Positions 24,210 through 36,300 of a DNA stretch of 64,000 bases are shown here, one piece after another. Position 1 is the first letter of the stretch; every line of letters starts with the position of its first letter. The translations under genes were made by a program, and so were the position numbers. Source of the stretch: Cyathus striatus (lineage: Eukaryota > Basidiomycota > Agaricomycetes > Agaricales > Nidulariaceae); NCBI GenBank assembly GCA_025738555.1, contig JAOVFP010000011.1, positions 3,472,001-3,536,000 of the forward strand. The letters are read 5' to 3'. Below the pieces are notes generated by a model. It did no database searches, was not told the origin of the DNA, and worked only from the letters and a program-made list of their open reading frames with translations.

Positions 24210-27200
24210 TAGGGCCAGTCACAGATAGCCGGTATCTGAATATCTGCAGATATTATCTGTTTTTGGTCCCTTCAGATCGGATATGGATAATTTCCCACAG
24301 ATATTCAGATAATCTGGCCTATCTGTCTATATTTGGAAATTTATTGAAGCTCCGAATTAAATTCATTCAGGATTGCCTCAATAATGCCTGTGCTGTCGAA
24401 ATAGAGTAGTCCCTTCCCCTTCTAGCCCCCTCCCCCACTGTAAATAGTTGAATATCATTCGTCCCATCGCTTATACTGTTAAATAAATTCATTTTATTCT
24501 CCTATAATGCCACCAAGAGGGCCTAGGTGTGGAACACGAGGCAGAGGTGCCTCAAGAGGATCCAAAGCATCTACCCCAGCAGCCAGCAATCACAGTACAC
24601 CATTACCAAGCAGGCCTATCACTCCTGAGAGGTCTCACAATCCATCTCCTACATGACTTCCACAATCACACACACCAGATGCATCAGACAGTGAAACTGG
24701 ATATATTCCATCATCCTATCCAGTGATGCTGTCTCCTGTAAAACAGAAACAACGTGCTGCTAGTGCATCCATAAAAGATATGTTGGATATAGAGGTGTGG
24801 GATATGGATGATGAGGAGATAATAGGTGCACTTTAACATATTTTATACGTACATGTTGTAGAATTTAATATAAATGCAGAAGCAACATTTTCAAAACTAA
24901 CATTGCCAGCATATAAACACTACAATATATCGCTGGAGCGTGTCATTGAAAATGGACAGTGAACAAGGATAGTATTCCTCTTTGACTGTAAAGTCGATCC
25001 CACCAATCATACACAAAAAAAACGTGGATGTATGAATACTGCTGTTGGCACTGGAAATTTAAGTTCCAGTATGAAGGATTGTGATAAACGAATCAAGGAA
25101 GCATCTGCTAAATCATCCAAGCCAACAATTCCCTACTCTCCAATGAATCACCAAATACTTCTAGCACTTCAGTGCGCTGATAGCATGCGACCATTTAATA
25201 TGGTAAACGACAAGTTCTTTCAAATGCAAGTAGAAATGCTATGCCTTGGAACACAGCTTCCATCTCATACTACCATTCAGCAAGACACTATTAGTCTTTT
25301 TCAACTGCTGTCATTATATGTTCAGGAATATTTCCAGGTGTGTATTTATTTTAATGTGCACTTCTTTCTATGTTAACTTACTTTATATATTATATTAGAA
25401 ACTCAATTCTTCATTTCATGTTGTTCTTGATGGGTGGACTGCTCCAATTACTGCTTCATTCCTTGGACTTGTTATTGTTTGGTATGAAAATGGAGATATT
25501 CATTGGGCAATACTTGATTTTATTCGGTAAATTTGTGTTCTTTGAGTTTTGGAATTAATTTTAACAGTTAAAATTTAGATTAAAGGAAAAACATACTGGA
25601 AAATACCTGGCAAAGGAACTTGCTGCATGTTTGAAACGATATGGCATTGCTCATCTTGTAAGTTTAACTTTATAGTTACTATTATTAATCTAATATTTTG
25701 TAAGCTTCTTTCTGTTGGTATGGACAATGCCAGCAACTGCAATAAACTTGCAGAGGTTTTACCAAGATTTATTCCCACATTCCATGGTCCATCAGTAAGA
25801 GTTCATTGCACTGCACATATTCTAAATCTTGTTGCCAAAGTAAATACTTTATTTATATTTGGCTTTTACTAATTTATGTTTTAGGCTTTCATGTCCTTCT
25901 TTTTTGCCAAGTGCTCACCAAATAAGAAAACTAATGTATCAAATGATATATTGGTTGTCGAGCATGAAGACATTGACACTAATGAAGTTCTGGATCATGA
26001 ACTTGAGATTGATGATACATCAATGGAAGATGATGATGGACATGGTATTTATAACCATGTAGTTGTTACCTCACTACATGATAAAGCGATTCATTTCATG
26101 TGAGGAGAGAACATTATTGTTCCAGAGAGAGAGAGAAAGGAAGCTTTGCTTGTAATGCCAAAGGTGAGTGGAATAATTAAATTTGAATATATATACTTAT
26201 TAATTTCGAGGTTTCGGGACTTGCACGTCGTATCAATGATTCTCCTACATTACGTGAAGAGTTTGATAAGTTGGTTGGAGCAAATCGTAATCTTGATGGA
26301 TCAAAGTGCACCCTTGATCGACATGTAGCAACCTGCTGGAACTCTGACTTTCAATGCTTAGTCTCTTACATGTATTTCCGGAAAGAAGTGGAGCAGATTA
26401 CTGCAGCAACTGACAATGATCTCACTGAGTATCAGCTTACACCTACTCAGTGGGGTATTGTTAAAGATTTAATTGATGCACTTGAAGTATACCTTTTTTC
26501 TTTTATATACTTAATGCTTACTTATTTTTTATTTAGATTTTTAAGGATGCAACTGATCTTTTTTCTCAGAAAGAAGTTCCATTAATAATGGATGTTTTAC
26601 CTATTTTCTTTGATATTCAATATTCCCTTACAGGTCTATTGGAAGATAAGAAAAATAATATCCGACCACTTCTTAAGGTGGCTGCCAAAGCAGCATTATT
26701 AATAATTGATAAGTACACTCTTTTGACAACAGAGTCAGAGGTGTACTATATTGCTATAGGTGAGTGGTTTTCATAGTGTTGAATTTCAATTCTTTTTCTG
26801 ATTAAACATTAGTCATGTGTCCAGATAGAAAATTGGACTGGTTTAAGGACTGTGAATACAGTGAGGAGCGAATCACTGAGATTAAAGAGCTAGTTATCAA
26901 GCGATGGAATGAATCTTATCATAAGGAAGAAGATGAACTATATGAGGCAGAGCCAGAGGTTTGATTTAAATTTTATTCCAATCAAATAATATTTATATGT
27001 CTACTGCAGAAACCCACTGGTTGATTTGTTCGCAAGGCTGGTGTTAGCAAAAAGCCCAAAAATTTGGATACAATTCATTCATATTTGCATGAGTCACTGG
27101 TAGATGAAGGTACCATTCAAGATATGGGGGGGTACATGAAATTTTGGACATTTACTACCACAAGTCACCCATTGGTATCCCGGATGGCTTTAGACTATTG

Positions 27201-28019
27201 CAGTGCACCAGGTATGTAATTGCTATATTATCTGCATCTAAAATTTAACATGTTACATAGCTTCTACTGTTGATGCAGAGCAAGCATTTTCTACTGGTTG
27301 TCGACAAATTAATTTCACGCAACACAGCATGACATCCAACACATTCAGGGCAAAGATGGCACTTGGATCATGGTCAAATGGTCCCTTGTTTCCTGGCTTT
27401 CAACATATTTCATCACTTTTTGAGCCAAAAGGTGATGACAACCCAGCTGCAACTCAACCTAAGGTTTCTGGTCCTGATGTGAGCTCTAGTGGGGAGGAAT
27501 TTGACTGGGGAAATACTGATGGATCCAGCAATGAGAGTGATTGATATATAAAATCATGACTTGTATTGCCACTTTAGCCATTTTTGTCAGAATTTTTTGT
27601 ACTTTTAATATGTAGCTATGATCCCCTTTGTTTTACGATTCTAACCACCCAGAAATCACAAAAATCAATGAAGAATTGCATGAGATACATTAGAATTAAG
27701 TTGAATTTTCTATAAAACAAGCCTTATATTGCACATTTAGCTATATTTTAAATTTATGAACCATTATTTTTGTATTTATAGTATGCAGCTGTGAACCCCT
27801 GATTTTTACGATTTCAACAACCCAAAAATTATAAAAATCGATGAGGAACTGCAAGAGATACATTTGAAATACTATAATACTGGCAGCTTGGTACCCGGTA
27901 AATATGAGTTAGCACAGATGAGAGCCGAAATCTGCAGATCCATCCGATCTGTATCTGAATTTAATTTTATCCGACAGATATTATCTGGATCCATCCGGAT
28001 CTATCCATGACCACCCCTA
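24210..28019 (+). mobile_element. hAT-family DNA transposon, 3.8 kb
   Basis: The ends are imperfect inverted repeats: the left end begins TAGGGCCAGTCACAGATAG and the right end, read inward, TAGGGGTGGTCATGGATAG. Exact 8-bp duplications TCTGAGGT flank it. Just inside both ends are several copies of AGATATTATCTG-like palindromic motifs, plausible transposase-binding subterminal repeats. One plus-strand transposase gene fills the interior. The element looks complete in structure but carries stops in the transposase. Confidence 0.88.
24507..27544 (+). pseudogene. hAT transposase with introns and TGA stops
   Basis: About ten short exons can be followed. An N-terminal Gly/Arg-rich part (MPPRGPRCGTRGRG) leads into a zinc-finger-like segment (DPTNHTQKKRG). 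Next comes the catalytic core with VVLDGWTAP, then GMDNASNCNKL and RVHCTAHILNLVAK, later DRHVATCWNSDFQ, and finally the C-terminal hAT dimerisation segment (HPLVSRMALDYCSAP, AEQAFSTGCRQINFTQHSMT). Introns such as 24826-24861 and 25338-25398 have GT-AG ends. Four in-frame stops were found at 24654-24656, 24960-24962, 26101-26103 and 27022-27024, and all are TGA. The protein was probably functional when the element inserted and has since decayed. The reading ends in an acidic tail before TGA at 27542-27544. Confidence 0.8.
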
Positions 28020-28027
28020 TCTGAGGT
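28020..28027. repeat. hAT target-site duplication, right
   Basis: TCTGAGGT, identical to 24202-24209. Confidence 0.85.
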
Positions 28028-28339
28028 TAAGGAACACACATCAAAATGTGCATCAAAGTGTTTGGTAAGTGCATACCCCCTCTTGAACATCAATTTTCAA
28101 CACTGTTCTTTACTTTACTTTGCCTGAAAGCACCTTGCATCTGAGTCTTACCCACCAAGCACTTTCTTAGTGAGCTTACATGGTGTGAGTAGAGTTATAC
28201 ATATTTTAATTGACATTATATTGCACTAAACTAGGTACTTTAGCATGAATAACTTGACATGCATGAATACTATTGTTCACCAGTATATTAGATCACCACT
28301 CAATGAGACCACTTCCATTTCTATACTTTCCCAAGCAAA

Positions 28340-29300
28340 CACTGAAACCAGATGAAGCATTCTTGAAGCACTCACTACAATTACATCAAGCAAATACCTA
28401 AACATGAAGCACATACTGGAACAGGATGAAGCATTCATGAACCACTCATTGCAAATACATCAAGCAAATACCCAAACATGAAGCAAACACTGAAACAGGA
28501 TGAAGCATTCATGAACCACTCACTGCAAACACATCAAGCAAACATGCAAACATGAAGCAAACACTGAAACCAAATGAAGCATTCTTGAAGTACTCACTGC
28601 AATCATATCAAGCAAATATTCCAATATGAATCAAATACTGAAACAGAATGAAGCATTCATGAACCACTCACTGCAATCATATCAAGCAAATATCCAAACA
28701 TGAAGCAAATACTGAAACAGAATAAAGCAATTCTGAAGCACTCACTGCAATCATATCAAGCAAATATTTCAATATGAAGCAAACACTACAATGGAATCAA
28801 GCAAATTATAAAACATGAAGCAAACACTGAGGGACAATGAAGCATTCATGAACCACTCACTGCAATTGAATGAAGCCATATGAAGCAATCACTGCAATCC
28901 CATGAAGCAAATGTTTCCACTTGAAACAACACTGTAATCAGATGAAGCATTCTTAATGCAACCATTGCAATCTAATAAAGCATTCCTGAAGTGACCACTG
29001 CAATTGAATGAAGCAGTATGAAGCAACCACTGCAATGAGATGAAGCATTTGTGAAGTGACCACTGCAATCCCATGAAGCAATTACTGTAGTTCAATAAAG
29101 CAAAATGAAGCACCCACTGCAAGCAGATGAAGCATTCTTGAAGTGGCTATTGCAACTGAATGAAGCAAATGTTTCAATATGAAGCTACTGCTGCAACCAG
29201 ATAAAGCATTTGTGAAGTGACTACTGCAATTGAATGAAACAATAGGTTCAACATGAAGCAAATGCTGCAGCTAGATAAAGCATTTTTTGCAATCATTGAC
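28340..29300. repeat. 74-bp tandem repeat built on TGAAGCA
   Basis: Units starting GATGAAGCATTCATGAACCA recur near 28425, 28499, 28574 and 28648, giving a 74-75 bp period. They break down into shorter GAAGCA/CACTGCAA units after about 28850. No CpG occurs anywhere in it. The short open frames inside follow from the repeat and are not genes. Confidence 0.8.
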
Positions 29301-29954
29301 TGCAATAATATAAAGCTGCTTTATGTTGCAGTTGCAGATCTCCAACCTCTTTTACTGAAATGGCAGTAAAAAACATGATAATGCTTGTCAGCATGCCTCA
29401 TCATTTTGACTTCAAGTACTGGGTAGTGATCCTTTGCAGTTCCCTGTTGGTGGCTTTCATTTTCTCAGCCTTGCAAATCATCTTTCCTGTTGTACAGGAG
29501 AGATCAGTGCCTTTGTTACATTGAACTTCTTGGGCATTGTCACTACTCTTACTATTATACACCAAGTTTTCAATGTTACTGTAAGCATGACCTCACTTTC
29601 CTACATTACACTCACTCAAGCTCACCACTGATGCATGCCCCTTGCATGTCAATCACTTCCACATATTATTCCCACCCATTTTCACCCTATAAAATACTCT
29701 CTCCCTCTTCTTCATTGCCCACTCTTACTCACTGGCAACAAAGATTACACTTTGATCCTGTCCACTATGTTTGAGTCACAGTGAGGCTGACAGAACACAC
29801 CAGCCTTTCAGTTACTTCCCCAATGTATAATATACTCATGTAGGCAAACATAACATGTAAATCCAGCTAAAAGATCAAGCATATACTGATCACTACACAT
29901 GCTAAAACACTGCAAATACATCCAAGTATCTGAGAAATCATATGATGCAACTTA
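29301..29954. other. CpG-free intergenic DNA
   Basis: No gene is recognised. The stretch is part of a block of about 2.8 kb in which I found no CpG dinucleotide. Confidence 0.5.
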
Positions 29955-30360
29955 AACAGATACCTTCTTACATCTCTCCTACCTCCATGGCTGTGGAAAT
30001 GACCAAACAGTTCTGTGGGGTCAAGGGGGCCCATGCTGCCCATGCTGTCCATTACACCCATCCCACCATTATCCATGTCCTGTACATCTGTGTACCATTT
30101 GTGCCATTGTGGTTCTGAGGACTTGGCTTCAACTACAAGATTGGATGTTTCTTTGTCATAATCAGAAGGGTACCTTTGTCTTATACCTCTTCAGCATAGG
30201 GCTACTGATGTGTTGAGATGTTTGAGATTTGAGCAGATAGAAGCATGTGTGTGAAAAGGTTTGAAGGAGCTGGGAAACAGCATGAGGAAGGCTGGGGTGT
30301 TGGCTTGGATGGATTTGTATTGTCCCATCTGTACTGATTATGAGTATCATTCTGTAAGTG
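29955..30360 (-). pseudogene. DNAJC7-like 3' half, CpG-free decayed copy
   Basis: On the minus strand a GTACAG acceptor is followed by ATGGGACAATACAAATCC (MGQYKSIQANTPAFLMLFPS), which matches the last TPR exon of the 1192-3383 copy. The J-domain core is lost. Near 30100-29960 a Gly/Met tail reads DNGGMGVMDSMGSMG followed by DPTELFGHFHSHGG. Every CpG of the homologous stretch in the best copy is TpG or CpA here, for example GCGCCGTTGTGGGTC against TGTGCCATTGTGGTTC. The intron acceptor is nearest to that of the 12.8-kb relic. Confidence 0.7.
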
Positions 30361-31213
30361 AGGGAGAGACAGAAGGTGTACCTTAATCAATGTAGCAGTT
30401 GATATGCATGTAAAAGAAAGCAATGTACCTAATTTTATAAATTCTTCCATCTCAACTTCAAGATCCCAGTACCAAGCATGTCAAGTGAGGAACCAGCAGG
30501 GAGGGGCTGAGTTCCTGTGCCACCTCCCATAATTAAACAAGGGACAAACCAAAACCTATTAAAAACATATAACTCCATGTTAGTACTGGTTCAAAACCAT
30601 TTAAACAAATAAATACATAAAAACTTCACCTTTTAAAAATGATGTTGCATTCTTACAACAAGTACCAGAACCCAGAACTGGCATCTGACATATGATAAAG
30701 TCAGCACAAGATAAAAAATAGGGATACAGACAAACACAGACTTACCAAACCCTAAAGCCCAGACCTTGAGACCTAAGACACAAGACCAGAGCACTTGAGT
30801 AGCAATGACGATGATGATGAGACAACAAACAATGAGACAGTGAGACAGTGAGAGGAAGAGCGCAAGAAGGGGGGAAGGGAAGCAAGAATGGAAAGGCAGC
30901 AAGTACCCCAATGGTCAGGAGTTCATGTGGAAGCAGTGAACCAATCTGTTAGGCCAATGTAAATGAAATTGATGCAAGCAGCTGGTGCTGCTGCATTGGC
31001 TGATTACCCAATTAGGAAGGTAACCAGTGGGATGCTCAAATGAGCATGTGTTGCAGAAATAGAGCACATTGGTCTATGCAAACAATTGGCTGACTGCTGT
31101 CTGGGCACTGACACAGTGATGGCTTATACACAGACTGGTGAAATATCCAGAAGATAAATCATATTTTATTACTATGCAATTTGTGGGTGAGTAGATAGGA
31201 AAAATGTATATAG
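30361..31213. other. CpG-poor intergenic DNA, left flank of the retrotransposon
   Basis: No gene is recognised. AT-rich with many TpG/CpA. It ends at the TAGT duplication of the Ty3/gypsy insertion. Confidence 0.5.
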
Positions 31214-31217
31214 TAGT

Positions 31218-31975
31218 TGTAAGGTTAAGTGCGGTTGTCGATGTGTAGACTTGAGTTAGTTTGCGAGCACGGTTGCATCCGTCAACCGTTGCGCTTCATC
31301 GATTTGATTTGAAGTTATGCTTGTTGTTATGAGATGATAGTTGTAGCTTTGAAGACTTGAATCAAACTACAACCAAGAGAGAGATATGAGTAAACCAGAG
31401 TGAATACGATAAGCTTTGGGAAATAGAACTGATTAAGGGCTGCTCAATCCTAGAGCCACTGACCCTTAACACGACTGGATGAGGATAGGAATAGATGTAA
31501 TGGGGTGTATTTCACTGAGGGACAGGTAGCTAGCTACAGAGGGGTTTATATATGTAAATATCTAAGTGAGTCATATAAAATTTAAGTAGTAAACTATAGT
31601 AAAGAAAGACATAGCTTTGAGGAGATGCGTGCGGCAATGTGTGTTAAGTGTTGTCGCTTTTCTGCCATTGTCGATTACTGTGTCCGATTCCGTGAGTGTC
31701 GTCCGAGCCGAATCGGGATGTTTGATTTCGGGGTTGTTTGGTTCTGAGGGTGATGGTTGGTCCGGCACGTGACTTGTTGGTTTTGGAACGCGTCGACTTT
31801 GGTGGAATATCTTTTGTATTCTTCTGACCTCATCGTTCTCCATTTTCGATCTGCTTTGTTCGGCATGCGCGCATAATGTATTGGTAGGTATTTTCTATTG
31901 TATTGTTTGTTATGACTCTGACGAGGGCTACGTATTCTAGGTGATTTCATGTATAGACCGCTGTCAGGTCTTACA
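31218..31975 (-). repeat. 3' LTR of the Ty3/gypsy element
   Basis: 758 bp, nearly identical to 39859-40616. In element orientation it begins TGTAAGACCTGACAGC and ends CTTAACCTTACA, with the TG...CA ends expected of an LTR. The polypurine tract normally found just upstream is weak here (CCCCGGGTGA). Confidence 0.93.
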
Positions 31976-32157
31976 TCACCCGGGGAGTTTGTGATATTGA
32001 CTCGTACCGAGGTCAATATCATTATGATCGGTAGGGGACAAAGATGGCCCATACGATGCCTGGTCTGTGCTGATGTGGTGAATGGATAAAAGCCGGCCGA
32101 GGTGAGAGCTTTTATGCATGTATTTGTACACTTTCTTAATCTGCTAGTCTCTGTATA

Positions 32158-33256
32158 ATGGCACTTCGTCCTGGCTGCTTTGAAGATGTCGACGATGGGC
32201 ACTTGAACTTTATGCTGAATGGGCTTTACGATGCAGGAATGGTCTACGTGGTTCAGGAGGCTGAACGCATCATGGAGGGGAATCTTGCAGGGGGTGGTGC
32301 AACATTGGGTGTGGATCGGTTGGCTACGTGTTTGGTGTGTGCTTGTGTCTTGGGTACCTGGATGGTTACTAACGCCTGTTGCCGCTGTTTAGCGAGGCAT
32401 GCGGATCGTCGCATTGTTTTTGTCTGCTTGGAAGTTTTATCAGGCTGACATATCTTATGAAGACGTACGGCTGGTCTTAACCATCCTGATGGACTGTGCT
32501 GGGGTGTCGTCTTCAAACAGCAACGTATTTCAGGCTTTAGCTGCGCTACGCGGGCTGTTGTCTAGCGGTCAAAAGTCGTGGTATTCATCCGACATCGCCA
32601 GTATTGAGCGAAAGGCGGCGGGGCTTGCACACGTAAACAGTGTAAAGCGTGTTCCAACTGTGAAGGACCTTCCTGGGTTACAACCTCCGGCAATTCCGTG
32701 TATTACAGGGACGACGGCGGCCCAGAGGTTAGATGGTCGCGCATCTCGAGAGGCATTGAGACAGCGGTGTGTATTCATTGTATAAGGAGTGGGTGGGTGG
32801 GACTAATACGATTCGCTTTGCTAGGATGGATCGTTTTGCCGCGGGTCATGCCTCCTGGAATGATGTTGACGAGTCTCATGAGATGCCTGTGCCGTCTCTG
32901 GCTAACGTCAAAGGTGTGGCTGCCCCTTCGAATCATATCAATAACACTCCGCCTCCTGGACATTCGTCGTCTGTTCCTTCGCTGCAGACTGTGTCCGCTA
33001 GTTCTGCTCTGAGCATCAATTCCAATCCGAGTATTCATTCGACGCCTCCTGCTGAGAATCCGGTAGATTCGCTTCTTTCGCGTCCTCCTGATGGTTCCGT
33101 CATTATTACTGTAAGCCTCCTTTATCGCTAACGGGTGATATTTATTGACATTTTTGCGAAAAGCCTGATGGAAGACATTTCCGTGTGCACGACCTTCCGT
33201 TTGGCTGGAAGATGGAGCTCGTATACATTGATGATGCTGTTGTTGCGGGTGATTGA
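32158..33256 (+). CDS. Spliced antisense gene inside the retrotransposon, function unknown
   Basis: Read on the strand opposite to gag-pol, exons 32158-32334, 32393-32766, 32825-33110 and 33164-33256 join in frame to 930 bases, 309 residues plus stop. The introns are 58, 58 and 53 bp with GT-AG ends. The second has a good branch site (GACTAATAC) and the third CGCTAACG. The middle exon encodes a helical-looking part (ISYEDVRLVLTILMDCAG, NVFQALAALRGLLSSGQKSW). The third exon is rich in Ser, Pro and Asn (PPPGHSSSVPSLQTVSASS). The short last exon reads GRHFRVHDLPFGWKMELVYI before acidic residues. An AATAAA lies at about 33348-33354, just before the end of pol, so the two transcripts converge. An ATAAAA about 70 bases upstream could serve as TATA. 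I do not recognise the family. Such extra antisense genes are known in some plant Ty3 elements. Confidence 0.65.
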
Positions 33257-33395
33257 AGGGTATATTCTAGCCTTGTTTTTAGATGTTTCTTTTTCTTCGT
33301 TCTTTGTGTTATTAGTTTTTCTTTTAATTATTGTATTGTATAGTAGCGTAATAAATTCTTTGTTTCTTGAATGTTCTGTTTTATAAGTAATAGTT

Positions 33396-36300
33396 TCAGT
33401 GTTGGAGTGCAAGCAGGTTCTGGAGAGCAGGCACATCGTTTTCATCGTGTGTTACATTGTCCAAGTTGTCTTCGTCAGTGTCCAAGACTTTGGTTACTGG
33501 GATTTTCTTGGGGTCTCGGATATGGTAGGGAACCAATCGAAATGCGCCGTATCACAACCGTGAGACTGATCCGTCTAGTTCTCCTAGGATGTATGATCCT
33601 CCTTTAGTCCTTTGTAATACCACCATTGGTCCAGAGTAGTGTGGTTTGGTCTTGAATCTGGTAATAGTATGCTCGTACCTCGAGTTTCTGACCAGTACTA
33701 ATGTTCCTGGTTGAAAATCGAAGTCTTTTATGCTGTTTGCCATTTCTTTTTCAAACTGGGCTACCGAGGCATATCGTGCCTTCATGACTTTTTCTGATAT
33801 ACGTTCTAGGTCTGCTGGGCATTTCTGAAGCTGCCGTGCTCGGTATGCGATTAAATCTTCGGTACTAACGGTTTTGTCGAGCTTTGGTGCGAGATAAGTG
33901 GCTTCCGCTAAGTCGAAGGGAAGTACTGGTTCTATTCCATGGGTGATATAGTAAGGTGAATATCTGGTAGACTTTTGCACTGTTACCCGTTCTGCCCAGA
34001 TTACAGAGTGTGCCACTTGCAACCATCTCGTTTCGTTGCCATCTGCAGCCTTTACTAGTGCTTCTCGCACGTCAAAGTGTCTGCACTTGATAATACCGTT
34101 GGCTTGGGAGTTATAGGGGGAGATTCTTATATGGTGAACGTTATATTTCTTAGCTAAGTAATCACATGCTGCGATGAATTGGGGTGCGTTGTCTGATACT
34201 ATTTCTTCTATAGCGCCCCATCGACAGAGGATTTCTTCGAAAATGAAAGCTGCTAAGGTGTTTGTGTTTTCATGCTGCAGCATACGCCATTCCAGATATG
34301 ATGACAACGAGTCTCGAGCGTGTATGATATACCGGAATCTGTTGGACTTAGGCATTAACATCGTATCTATATGGACTTTTCGGAATAGTGCTGCTGGGGA
34401 GGGAACTGTGGGAGGTATATGGATTCGTTTTAGGAGTCGGATTTGACATTCATGGCACGTCTTAATGTACCATTTGACGTCGTTTTCGAGCTGAGGCCAC
34501 CAGAAGCGTTCCAGCAGTCTGGTGCGTACGGTGAACAGTCCTTTGTGGCCAAGTTTGTCGTGCGCTTCCATGATAAGTCCTAGTCTTTTTTCTTCGGAGA
34601 TAACAAGCTTATGTTTTCCGTGAGCATCCTTCTTCCATAGCCTGTTGTCTTTTACAAAAAACTCTAGGCATTTGCGAATAAACTTGGTGTATTGTGTGTC
34701 GGTCATTCCTTCAGGGCGTTCTGGGTGCTCGAGAAAGGCTTGGATTGGGCCAAGTTCCTGGTCTCTAGCTTTTGCTTTGTCCGTTCTAGGAATAGTAACA
34801 GCTTCTCCCATCATCATGTGGACGAGTTCTGAGGGTTTGACACCCTTCTCGTGAGAACTTGGCTGATGACACTGTTTTGTTGGTTCTTCACATATACATG
34901 GCCTGGGGTGCTCGTAAATTGGCGATCGTGGTTTTACTCCCCAGTTCAGGACTTCTACTGCGAATGCGTTTGCATCGTCTATCCATTGCTCCCAGTCGTT
35001 GTCTATGTCTGGATCTTCTGGCGCTTTTGGCCTCCTGGACAGTCCGTCTGCAGCTTTATGGTCAACGCCTGGAATGTGTACAACTTTGAAGGGTGAGAAA
35101 AGCAGTATTCCCGCAATCCATCAGTTTATGGTTGCGTTAGGCTGGATATCAGGGTTGTTCAGCATTCCTTGTATGTATTTTGCATCTGTTTCAATCGTGA
35201 AGTTTTTGATGCCTATAATGTATATTCGTAGGTCCTTGAGAGTGCGGAATAGGCCATATAATTCGAGTTTTGCTTGTGAGTACCGTTGTTCCCGTTCGTT
35301 CCACGATATTGAGCCAAAGCGGGAGGGATATCGTTTGCTATCTGTGCCGAGTTGTAATAGGACATAGCCTACTCCCATCCATGATGAGTCAACGGCTAAG
35401 ATGACTTCTCTATCGCACAGGTAATCAATTGCTCGTATAGCTGGGCATTGTTTGACTAGCAGTTTCAGTGTCTCCATGGCCTCTAGTTGCTTTGGGCCGA
35501 ACTCGAAGTCGGATTTCTTCTTGGTAAGTGCTACTAGGGGCTTAGCATGCATAGAGTAATCTTTAATGAATATTCTTATAGTGCCGCATACTCCCAGAAA
35601 TCCTTGTACTTCGGTGAGGCTTTTGCAGATTGGCCAATCCAAGACTTTCTGTATTCTTGCGTCGTCTGGTAGGCGGCCTTTGTACGTGCATTTATGGCCT
35701 ACAATGATTGCTGATGGCACACAGAAGTGTGATTTCTTGGCAGAGAAGGTTCCGCCCGCGTGTTTAATTCTCTGTATAATCCTATTAACATTTTGCAGGT
35801 GTTCCCACACAAAACGGCGAATTCCTGGGTTTTCAGGAATAGTTTCATAGCCTCCGTTTGTTGTTTCATATCGGGTTGCTGGACCTTTTACTGGGACGTC
35901 GTCAACGAATGGGGCTGCGACATGTGGGATTTCGTCCTGTAGAAGAAAGGTAAGGTCGCCGTGTTGTATTTGCATTGAGTTTGTGTATCCCATGGGTATA
36001 GACATTAGCCTTAGTGTACCGAGTGGAGTTTGGAATGTAGTCAGATCTCTGGATTCTATGTCAAGTGTCCTTTGGTCAAATCCTACAAAAAGGTCAAAGA
36101 TTCCATAGCAGGCTCGTCTGCCAAAGGTTTCCGCGTAAGTCTCCACTATTGGTGGTACTCCACTATCCTTTATTGCTACTGCATTTAAGGGTTGGAGGTC
36201 GTGTACTAGCCATAGGGACTTTTTATCCTTTTTGAGAACGCAAAACCATCGCGATTGGTAGGATGCGCTTGATGGCTCATATACGCCGGCTGCTATCTTG

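Noticed and set aside
28340..29300. CRISPR-like regular repeat spacing
   Set aside because: The units are contiguous tandem copies without unique spacers, and the genome is eukaryotic.
31571..31843. 90-codon frame present in both LTRs
   Set aside because: It lies wholly within the LTR and is identical because the LTRs are identical; no gag, pol or env feature is present.
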